12,755 nt of DNA from Treponema sp. (lineage in GTDB: Bacteria; Spirochaetota; Spirochaetia; Treponematales; Breznakiellaceae): NCBI GenBank assembly GCA_031266635.1, contig JAISAN010000205.1, positions 1 through 12,755 on the forward strand, read 5' to 3'. Of this stretch, positions 7,841-12,755 are shown piece by piece (positions within the stretch are counted from its first letter, which is position 1; each line of letters opens with the position of its first letter). Below the pieces are notes generated by a model. The model was given only the letters and a program-made list of their open reading frames with translations, was not told where the DNA came from and did no database searches. The position numbers were made by a program, and so were the translations under genes.

Positions 7841-9010
7841 TCAGAAAATACACAAAATAAAGGTGTTATTGTGGAAACGGTTCACCGCGGCGTTTTCCGG
7901 CGCGTCCGGGTTTATCCGGGTAGGACAAATTTCACCCCCCGAATAGGCCATGAGGAAGGGAACCTTTCCACCGGCTTCCTTTTGGATCATTTCAATTTCC
8001 GCGAACATATCGCTCCCCAGGGCCATGAGCCGGGATATGCAGGAATAAATGAGAATACCCGGCGCCTCCGCCGTTTCTTTCAGGGCGTCCTGAAAGGCCC
8101 TGCGGGATGTACGGAGTACGTCGTCCCTGTCCAGGACGCCCAGGTACAAGGTGGAACCTTCGGGCATGGCGCCGGCGCAGATGGCGTGTTTGCTTTCGTT
8201 GAGGCCGATAAAAACCTTGGATACCGGAGGCGTACCGTCCATGTAATCCAGCATGAAGGGCAGGGATGTCATGGCATAGGCGGTTTCACTGGCTTTGGTG
8301 AGCCCCAGGTTTTCAAAATACTCTATTACCGGCCGGCCGTTGACCTCTTTGAGGATATGCCCTTCCGAAGAAGTAACTACCGCGGACCGGTCCAGGAGCT
8401 TGCTTTCCGACAGGGAGGCGAGGTAAAATTTCGGCCGTATTTGCCCATAGACAAGGATCATGGACATCCGGTCCCGGTAATGCTCGCCGTTGTAAAGCAT
8501 ATAACATTCCTTGAAATCCGCGGTGTCGTCTATCGACAGCGTACCGAAACAGGGAACCCCGCCGGAAACGGCGGTGAGCACGTTCACATATTCATCCCCG
8601 GAATTTTCCACCATAAAGGGCGCGTACGCGAACATCAGGGAAGGCCGGGTCCCGGCGGTTCCGTTCTTATAACTTTCCTCAATGGTTTTGCCCGGATTCC
8701 CTTTAAGCGAATCACTCAAGACAGTTTTGAAGGATATGTCATCGCTGGTAAGCACGAAAAGAGTCAACAGCAGGGTTCCTGATTCTTTGTTGATCGCCTG
8801 GGCCGAACTGATGGTTCCCGCCACATCAAAGGGCAGGGCCTTACAGACGGCCTTAAAGGCCCCGGAAAGGACGAACTCATAATGGCAGGCCGCAATCCCC
8901 ACCGAATATTTCAGCAGTTTATGCTCCGGATCGAGCTGGGATCTAATGTCCTCCACAGCGGCTTCAATATCGTCGATATTTGCTGTAGAAACACTAAAGG
9001 TCTTAATCAT
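7841..9010 (-). CDS. FIST-domain sensory protein
   Basis: A 389-residue protein with the FIST N and C domains. The N part (about 35-195) includes the core VSGGVPCFGTLSIDD (148-162). The C part (about 205-370) ends with the family's closing pattern, PFLMAYSGGEICPT followed by FHNNTFILCIF at the extreme C-terminus. FIST domains are proposed ligand sensors, possibly for amino acids or their derivatives, and are often found with kinases, cyclases or chemotaxis proteins. No transmembrane segment or signal peptide is visible, so it is cytoplasmic. The ATG follows GGAGAGAGGAG at good spacing. The hybrid kinase starts 24 bp downstream, making a two-gene operon in which FIST is probably the input component, although the kinase also has its own PAS domain. 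The ligand cannot be read from sequence. Confidence 0.92.
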   Translation of the reverse strand: MIKTFSVSTANIDDIEAAVEDIRSQLDPEHKLLKYSVGIAACHYEFVLSGAFKAVCKALPFDVAGTISSAQAINKESGTLLLTLFVLTSDDISFKTVLSDSLKGNPGKTIEESYKNGTAGTRPSLMFAYAPFMVENSGDEYVNVLTAVSGGVPCFGTLSIDDTADFKECYMLYNGEHYRDRMSMILVYGQIRPKFYLASLSESKLLDRSAVVTSSEGHILKEVNGRPVIEYFENLGLTKASETAYAMTSLPFMLDYMDGTPPVSKVFIGLNESKHAICAGAMPEGSTLYLGVLDRDDVLRTSRRAFQDALKETAEAPGILIYSCISRLMALGSDMFAEIEMIQKEAGGKVPFLMAYSGGEICPTRINPDAPENAAVNRFHNNTFILCIF

Positions 9011-9084
9011 GTTTTTCTCCTCTCTCCAAAAACTTGCCCAAAAATCTCTGAAACCAAACGGAATTTTTAAAGATCTCTTGTGTC

Positions 9085-9131
9085 AACTGAGGCTGTTTCA
9101 AAACCAACCGGGTTTTGGAACAAGCTCAGTT
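9085..9131. repeat. Long imperfect hairpin containing the GTTTCAAAACC repeat
   Basis: Outer arms AACTGAG (9085-9091) and CTCAGTT (9125-9131) pair perfectly. Inner arms GTTTCAAAACC (9095-9105) and GGTTTTGGAAC (9111-9121) pair over 11 positions with one G-T wobble. A small internal loop separates them. The 14-base stretch ggctgtttcaaaac (9091-9104) recurs at 12742-12755, and a 16-of-18 match lies at 1655-1672, so this is a member of a dispersed repeat family. The outer arm overlaps the predicted -10 box at 9129-9134. Confidence 0.65.
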
Positions 9132-9157
9132 ATATCAGGATATTGGGTATCAATCAA
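9129..9157 (-). promoter_or_regulatory. Probable promoter of the FIST/histidine-kinase operon
   Basis: On the minus strand TTGATT (9157-9152), a 17-base spacer and TATAAC (9134-9129) form a good sigma-70 type promoter. It would give a leader of about 110 bases before the FIST ATG at 9010, beginning inside the 9085-9131 hairpin. A perfect TTGACA at 9086-9081 also exists but has no fitting -10 box. Confidence 0.45.
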
Positions 9158-9176
9158 CATATCGCGCGGCAGAGTA

Positions 9177-9306
9177 GTTGCTCACGCAACATCAAGGGCG
9201 GGGTATGAAACCCTCAATACGAATCAACAGCCCCGCCCCATGTCATCTAAACCTGACCCGGCAATAACCTTGTTTTGGATACAAAACAGGGAGGGTTTAG
9301 ACCGGG
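9177..9306. other. Structured intergenic element downstream of nth
   Basis: This stretch has no coding signal but several strong hairpins: GTTGC/GCAAC around a four-base loop that reads GTGA (a GNRA type) on the minus strand (9177-9190); GGGCGGGG/CCCCGCCC (9196-9203 with 9231-9238) enclosing a smaller GTAT/ATAC stem; and a 10-pair stem with a GATA loop (9268-9291). Flanking it, CTAAACC/GGTTTAG (9247-9253 with 9294-9300) and CCCGG/CCGGG (9257-9261 with 9302-9306) cross each other, so they are either alternatives or a pseudoknot. No standard U-tract follows. It could be a dispersed repeat, the processed 3' end of the carD-nth mRNA, or a small RNA. No known RNA family is recognised. Confidence 0.45.
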
Positions 9307-9308
9307 CT

Positions 9309-10043
9309 TTAGCGGGAAGTCTCCACCCCAATTCGCGCGCAGTGTTTTTTTATAACGCAGCGGGAACAGAAGGGGCTCACAGGACGGCAGAGGTTTTGGC
9401 CGTACAATACCAGCAGGGCGTTGATGCCTTTCCAGTATTTTTTGGGGAGTTTTTCCCGCAGGGCCATTTCGGTTTCCTCCGGGGTTTTTGAGGAAACCCA
9501 GCCTGAGCGGTTGGAAATGCGGTGGACATGAACGTCTACGCAGATGCCGGGGAGATCAAAAGCTTCGATAAGAACCAGGTTTGCGGTTTTCCGCCCCACT
9601 CCCGGCAGGGCCAGCAGGGCGTCCATGTCCGCGGGAACGGCCCCGCCGTATTCTTTTAATAAAATGGCGGCGATTTTTCTCAGGCTGGCGGCCTTGGTCC
9701 GGTAAAAACCAGCGGGATACGCCAGCCGGGCCACCTCCGCTTCCGGGAGGGCCAGCAGCGCCGCCGGGCTTCCCGCCTGCTCCAACAGCCGTTTTGAACA
9801 GACCAGGGTTACTTCGTCCTTTGTGCGGAGGCTGAGAATTGTGGATACCAGCACCGCCCAGGGATCCCGGCGGTAATGTTCCGCCACGGTGCTTACCGAG
9901 GGGTCGCCGGCGGTATTCCCGGCGGCGGCCCGTTCCTTCTGTAGGTCCCGCCGCCAGCTTTCAAGGGCGGCGAGAATAAGGTCCCACTGGGGGGCCCTTT
10001 TGTTTTCCCCGGCCCGCCGGCGGGGATTTTTTGCCGCAGCCAT
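9309..10043 (-). CDS. nth: Endonuclease III (Nth), iron-sulfur DNA glycosylase/AP lyase
   Basis: This encodes 244 residues from the ATG at 10043. It removes oxidised pyrimidines and cleaves at abasic sites in base-excision repair. The helix-hairpin-helix LPGVGRKTAN (146-155) holds catalytic Lys152, and VDVHVHRI holds catalytic Asp170. The 4Fe-4S cluster pattern is complete: Cys219, Cys226, Cys229 and Cys235 with spacing 6-2-5 as in Escherichia coli. The LSLRTKDEVT segment (70-79) resembles the variant seen in many Nth/NTH1 relatives. A basic N-terminal extension of about 30 residues makes it longer than the 211-residue E. coli enzyme. An in-frame TTG at 10064 exists, but the ATG follows GGAG by 8 bases and overlaps the ispF stop (TAATG), so it is preferred. 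It is the last gene of the carD-ispD-ispF-nth unit; no functional link to isoprenoid synthesis is implied. Confidence 0.95.
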   Translation of the reverse strand: MAAAKNPRRRAGENKRAPQWDLILAALESWRRDLQKERAAAGNTAGDPSVSTVAEHYRRDPWAVLVSTILSLRTKDEVTLVCSKRLLEQAGSPAALLALPEAEVARLAYPAGFYRTKAASLRKIAAILLKEYGGAVPADMDALLALPGVGRKTANLVLIEAFDLPGICVDVHVHRISNRSGWVSSKTPEETEMALREKLPKKYWKGINALLVLYGQNLCRPVSPFCSRCVIKKHCARIGVETSR

Positions 10044-10519
10044 TAGCTTTTCTCCAATAAACAAACTGCCCGGGCCGCCACCGCCCGGCCCTTCCCGATG
10101 GGCCCCAGGCCCTCGCCGGTTTTACCCTTGACAAAAACAGCCGCCGGGTCAAGTTCCAGGGTCCGGGCCAGGGACGCGCGGATAAGATCCCGGCGGGGGA
10201 GCAGTTTCGGTTTTTCGCAGGAGACCACACAGTCAAGATTTACCAGACGCCAGCCTGATTTTTTTACCCGTTCAAAAGCGGTCCGTAAAAGGATCATGGA
10301 ATCGGCGTCTTTCCAGGCCGCATCGGCGGGGGGAAAAATGGCGCCCATGTCTCCCAGGCCCGCGGCCCCCAGTATTGCGTCGGTTACGGCGTGGGCCAGC
10401 ACGTCGCCGTCAGAATGGCCCAGTTCCCCCCGGCGGGAGGGAAACTCAACGCCTCCCAGCAAAAAACGCCGCCCCCGGACCAGCCGGTGCAGATCCTCCC
10501 CTAAACCCACCCGTATCAT
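10043..10519 (-). CDS. ispF: 2-C-methyl-D-erythritol 2,4-cyclodiphosphate synthase (IspF)
   Basis: This encodes 158 residues, the family's usual length. It converts CDP-methylerythritol 2-phosphate to methylerythritol cyclodiphosphate with release of CMP in the MEP isoprenoid pathway, as a cytoplasmic trimer. Metal ligands are Asp9 and His11 in GEDLHRL and His43 in GHSDGDVLAHAVTDAILGA. The C-terminal signature is present as KGKTGEGLGPIGKGRAVAA. An upstream in-frame TTG (10546) is rejected because the ATG at 10519 gives the standard N-terminus MIRVGLGEDLH and follows GGGGGAG at good spacing. The ATG shares one base with the ispD stop (TGATG) and the ispF stop shares one base with the nth ATG (TAATG), indicating translational coupling on both sides. 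IspD and IspF are fused in some bacteria; here they are separate but overlapping. Confidence 0.96.
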   Translation of the reverse strand: MIRVGLGEDLHRLVRGRRFLLGGVEFPSRRGELGHSDGDVLAHAVTDAILGAAGLGDMGAIFPPADAAWKDADSMILLRTAFERVKKSGWRLVNLDCVVSCEKPKLLPRRDLIRASLARTLELDPAAVFVKGKTGEGLGPIGKGRAVAARAVCLLEKS

Positions 10520-11406
10520 CAATATTCTCCCCCGGCGCTTTCCCAAAATTTCAGTTTTTGGGCGGGAAAGGCGCCCCCTTCAGGCTTTATTTCGTCCCCT
10601 AGGTCTTCCGGGAAAGTAATCTTCCGGTTTTCCGGTGATCCGGGAACCACCGCCACGGGGCCGCAAAAATCCCCCCAGACCTCCGCGTCATCGGTATATT
10701 CAAAACCTTCGGCCCGCTCCCGTTCCGCGGCCTTTTGGTGGGCATATAAAATTTCGGGAAACGCGAAAGCCTGGGGCGTCTGGGCGGTTCCAATATGGGC
10801 CCGCCGGAGGTGGCGCTTTACAAAAAACAGCCCGGCCCGGTCCGGCAGGCCGCCGGGTATTTCCGTCCCCTCCGGCAGTTCCGCGGCGGAAACAATTTCC
10901 TTGGGTGTTTCCACCAGGGCCAGTACGGGCAGGGCCGCCCGGTATTGGAGCGCCGCCCTCATGGTTCGCCGGATTAGGGCTTCGTCTATCCAGGGCCGGG
11001 CCCCGTCGTGGATTAACACATACCGGGGATGATAAGGCTCAAGCAGGGAAAGGGCGTGAAAAACCGACGCCCGCCGGGTTTTGCCGCCGGGTACAAACAG
11101 CAGCCGGGGCGTTTCCCCGCGGCCCTCCAGAAACCGGGCCGGCAGGGCCTCCCGGGCGGCGGCTTCACCGGTTTCCGCCTCCGGGGGAACGGTGATAACT
11201 ACGGTCCTTATCTCGCCAATGGCGGCGAAGGCGCTCAGCGCGGCCCCCAGTACGGTAAGGGGTTTCCCCGTCTCATCGGCCCGGTCCAGGGGGCGGTATT
11301 CTTTCTTGCCGCCGCCGGCATTTCCCGCCTCGCCCTTCATCCGGGAGGAAGAACCCGCCGCGGTAATTACCGCCGCCCAGACCGTTCCGGCGGATACGAC
11401 ATTCAT
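10519..11406 (-). CDS. ispD: 2-C-methyl-D-erythritol 4-phosphate cytidylyltransferase (IspD)
   Basis: This encodes 295 residues. It transfers CMP from CTP to methylerythritol 4-phosphate in the MEP pathway. Motifs: the CTP-binding loop AAGSSSRMKG (16-25) followed by KKEY, VPGGKTRRASV (105-115), IHDGARPWI (132-140), TAQTPQAF (207-214), EYTDD (236-240) and ENRKITFPEDL (259-269) with the conserved Lys262. The family is usually about 230-240 residues; extra length lies around residues 26-50 (Gly/Lys-rich), near 170-205 and at the C-terminus. The ATG at 11406 is the only usable start and has no Shine-Dalgarno sequence; it overlaps the TGA of a 15-codon micro-ORF that itself overlaps the carD stop, so translation probably depends on reinitiation. 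The downstream ispF start overlaps its stop codon. The carD-ispD-ispF order matches that in mycobacteria. Confidence 0.95.
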   Translation of the reverse strand: MNVVSAGTVWAAVITAAGSSSRMKGEAGNAGGGKKEYRPLDRADETGKPLTVLGAALSAFAAIGEIRTVVITVPPEAETGEAAAREALPARFLEGRGETPRLLFVPGGKTRRASVFHALSLLEPYHPRYVLIHDGARPWIDEALIRRTMRAALQYRAALPVLALVETPKEIVSAAELPEGTEIPGGLPDRAGLFFVKRHLRRAHIGTAQTPQAFAFPEILYAHQKAAERERAEGFEYTDDAEVWGDFCGPVAVVPGSPENRKITFPEDLGDEIKPEGGAFPAQKLKFWESAGGEY

Positions 11407-11450
11407 GGCGAAGGTTTAACCCGGGAACCCGCTTCGCGGGGGGGCTTCAT
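11403..11450 (-). CDS. Possible 15-codon micro-ORF linking carD and ispD
   Basis: On the minus strand an ATG at 11450 overlaps the carD stop (ATGA) and opens a 15-codon frame (MKPPREAGSRVKPSP) whose TGA overlaps the ispD ATG (again ATGA). It contains a small GC hairpin, CCCGC/GCGGG (11428-11440). The peptide has no recognisable features; if translated, its likely role is to carry terminating ribosomes to the ispD start, which lacks a Shine-Dalgarno sequence. There is no evidence beyond the two overlaps, and chance cannot be excluded. Confidence 0.3.
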   Translation of the reverse strand: MKPPREAGSRVKPSP

Positions 11451-11947
11451 TTCGATTCCAGGCGGCTGAAAATCAGCGTTTCCACTTCTTCCCGGGGTTT
11501 GCGGAGGGAAAAAGACACCTCATCTTCCAGCAGTTTCTTGGCCGAATCATAGAGTTTCCGCTCCAGGATCGGCAGTTCCTTGACCTTGCTCCGGTGATAG
11601 AGGGAACGGACAATCATGGCAATATCGGAAACGCTCCCTTTTTTGAGGAGGTCCAGGTTCATCTGATACCGTATTTTCCAGTCCGACGTGATAGGTTCAT
11701 ATTCTTCGCCAATCAATTCCAGCGCCCGAAGCGCCTCGTCCCGGGGGACAATGGCCCTGATCCCCAGCCCTTCGGCTTTACTAACCGGTACCATAATCGT
11801 CATGTCCGATACTTCAAGATAGATCACATAATAGGGGACCTTTTCGTTCTTGAATTCCTTTTGTTCGATTGATTTGATAATTCCCACGCCCTGGCTGGGA
11901 TATACCACTTTTTGATCAACCTGAAAACCCTTTGCCGTTTTATTCAT
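11447..11947 (-). CDS. carD: CarD/CdnL family RNA polymerase-binding transcription factor
   Basis: This encodes 166 residues. The N-terminal Tudor-like RNA polymerase-interaction domain (about 8-68) has the signature VVYPSQGVGII and the MVPVSKAEGLGIR strand-loop. The C-terminal helical domain (about 70-164) carries DWKIRYQMNLDLLKKGS, whose Trp90 aligns with the tryptophan (Trp85 in Mycobacterium tuberculosis CarD) that wedges into the upstream edge of the promoter bubble; the downstream IVRSLYHRS and LPILERKLYDSAKKLL are also typical. Known members bind the RNA polymerase beta subunit and alter open-complex stability at many promoters, often those of rRNA and growth genes; the same role is inferred. 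It is the first gene of the carD-ispD-ispF-nth unit. The ATG has no Shine-Dalgarno sequence and lies within 9-14 bases of candidate -10 boxes. Confidence 0.95.
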   Translation of the reverse strand: MNKTAKGFQVDQKVVYPSQGVGIIKSIEQKEFKNEKVPYYVIYLEVSDMTIMVPVSKAEGLGIRAIVPRDEALRALELIGEEYEPITSDWKIRYQMNLDLLKKGSVSDIAMIVRSLYHRSKVKELPILERKLYDSAKKLLEDEVSFSLRKPREEVETLIFSRLESK

Positions 11948-11956
11948 TATTATTTA

Positions 11957-11989
11957 ATATTATCATAAAAAAAGGAAAATGTGAAGCAA
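11957..11989 (-). promoter_or_regulatory. carD: AT-rich promoter of carD
   Basis: On the minus strand TTGCTT (11989-11984), a 16-base spacer and TATGAT (11967-11962) form one candidate. TTCACA (11985-11980), 17 bases and TAATAT (11962-11957) form another that overlaps it. Either would give a leader of about 2-8 bases before the ATG at 11947, too short for a Shine-Dalgarno sequence. The region contrasts with the GC-rich genes on both sides. Confidence 0.5.
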
Positions 11990-12010
11990 TTTTTCGGTCC
12001 GCGTCCGGGC

Positions 12011-12730
12011 CTATTCTTCATCAAATTCATAATATTCATCCTGAACCGGCTCCTCAGATTCAAAAGTTTTGACCGGGCCCGTGAGGGAAAGGAGAAAATC
12101 CTGATCAAATATTTTCGCCAGCTCGTCAGCCTGGCCGCGGGTATAATACATGACAATTTGCAGGGAATCGGGTTTGGCGTTATCGCTGTTAGGGGAATAT
12201 TCATCCTTGGCGGATTGCTGGAGGACGGAAAAATAGGGGCTGCCGTTGTCTTTCCCCCGGAAACGGTAACCTAATTCCATGGTGGGGGAGGCGCGGCCGG
12301 GAATGGTGAACGAAAAGGTTTCCCACTCGGCTTTGCCCTTGAACCTGCCGTAGGCCGCCCGGGACCGGGAAAATTTGTTTCCCAGATTTTTCGCGGCGTA
12401 ATCCGCCTTGTAACGTTCCAGGGCCTGGATGAATTTCTGACGCCCTTCGAGGTCCCAGAACTGCCGGTACCGAATGGTCTGGTGGCGGAATTCCAGGGCC
12501 ACCGTATTGTAACGGGGATAAAAGAGCGCCTCAATTTCTTTTTTTTCTACATTGGAAGAAAAAAACCGGTCAAATTCAACCTCAATGGTTCCCGCGGAAA
12601 CAGGGTCCATATCGGCAACCATATCGGGATATTTTGCCGCCGGGTCTATAGCGGCGCAGGACAACAAAACAGACGCCAGCGCGCCGTATATCAGGAACAA
12701 CCCGGCATACGGGGATACCTGTTTTTTCAT
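12011..12730 (-). CDS. Lipoprotein of unknown function
   Basis: This encodes 239 residues with a clear lipoprotein signal: MKKQ, a hydrophobic core, and the lipobox SVLLSC giving lipidated Cys25. The mature part (about 215 residues) mixes beta-rich segments (TIEVEFDRFF, NTVALEFRHQTIRY, AEWETFSFTIPG) with a long charged helix (about residues 92-115), and ends in a strongly acidic tail (EEPVQDEYYEFDEE). No known domain is recognised. It is probably anchored in the periplasm or on the inner leaflet of the outer membrane, as for many treponemal lipoproteins; this is inference. GGAGG lies 5-6 bases before the ATG. The stop is 63 bases from the carD start and no obvious terminator lies between, so some readthrough into carD is possible although carD has its own promoter. 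Confidence 0.85.
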   Translation of the reverse strand: MKKQVSPYAGLFLIYGALASVLLSCAAIDPAAKYPDMVADMDPVSAGTIEVEFDRFFSSNVEKKEIEALFYPRYNTVALEFRHQTIRYRQFWDLEGRQKFIQALERYKADYAAKNLGNKFSRSRAAYGRFKGKAEWETFSFTIPGRASPTMELGYRFRGKDNGSPYFSVLQQSAKDEYSPNSDNAKPDSLQIVMYYTRGQADELAKIFDQDFLLSLTGPVKTFESEEPVQDEYYEFDEE

Positions 12731-12741
12731 ACTCCCTCCAG

Positions 12742-12755
12742 GGCTGTTTCAAAAC
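12742..12755. repeat. Truncated copy of the GTTTCAAAAC repeat at the window edge
   Basis: ggctgtttcaaaac is identical to 9091-9104, where it is one arm of a long hairpin. Here it lies 11 bases upstream of the lipoprotein ATG and continues beyond the window, so the second arm cannot be examined. Confidence 0.5.

Noticed and set aside
9081..9086. Perfect TTGACA on the minus strand as a FIST promoter -35 box
   Set aside because: No acceptable -10 box occurs at 15-19 bases; the TTGATT/TATAAC pair upstream fits better.
9268..9291. Intrinsic terminator for the carD-nth unit
   Set aside because: The hairpin is good, but on the minus strand it is not followed by a run of T, so a standard terminator is not supported.
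9085..9306. CRISPR array or integron attachment site
   Set aside because: There are no regularly spaced direct repeats, no cas or integrase genes in the window, and the hairpins do not match an attC layout I could confirm.

Overview
The window looks like a piece of a spirochaete chromosome, most likely a Treponema related to the termite-gut species. This is inferred from the gene set (CarD, separate IspD and IspF, a PEGA-domain envelope protein, a FIST/histidine-kinase pair, small lipoproteins), a moderately high GC content, and hairpin-rich intergenic repeats. No rRNA, tRNA, CRISPR array, transposase or integrase was seen. No gap between genes exceeds 300 bases.

Layout. (1) 1-1643, minus: the N-terminal 547 codons of an exported PEGA-domain protein that runs off the left edge, with a very good promoter placed so that its transcript should be leaderless. 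(2) 1644-1854: a repeat-rich spacer. (3) 1855-2652, minus: radC. (4) 2653-2951: a divergent intergenic region holding a nested inverted repeat. (5) 2952-6074, plus: a two-gene unit of a helical cytoplasmic protein of unknown function and a family-5 (oligopeptide-type) binding lipoprotein. (6) 6095-9010, minus: a FIST-domain sensor followed 24 bp later by a soluble PAS hybrid histidine kinase, converging on the binding-protein gene. (7) 9011-9308: a highly structured spacer with hairpins and a promoter for the FIST/kinase pair. (8) 9309-11947, minus: carD-ispD-ispF-nth. (9) 12011-12730, minus: a lipoprotein of unknown function.

How the genes work together. carD-ispD-ispF is the same order known from Mycobacterium tuberculosis (Rv3583c-Rv3582c-Rv3581c). 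Here nth is attached as well, and all junctions are overlapping stop/start codons, including a 15-codon micro-ORF that bridges the carD stop and the ispD start with an ATGA overlap at each end. IspD and IspF catalyse two steps of the MEP isoprenoid pathway. CarD acts at RNA polymerase promoters. Nth is base-excision repair. The FIST protein and its kinase look like a cytoplasmic sensing module with an internal receiver domain and no DNA-binding output in the window.

The points most worth a second look are the chained overlaps through the micro-ORF, the recurrent promoter geometry predicting leaderless or near-leaderless mRNAs at three genes, the shared GGTTTTGAAA motif upstream of three minus-strand genes, the structured element at 9085-9306, and the FIST/kinase pair. 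No clearly new multi-gene system (defence, mobile or biosynthetic) is evident.
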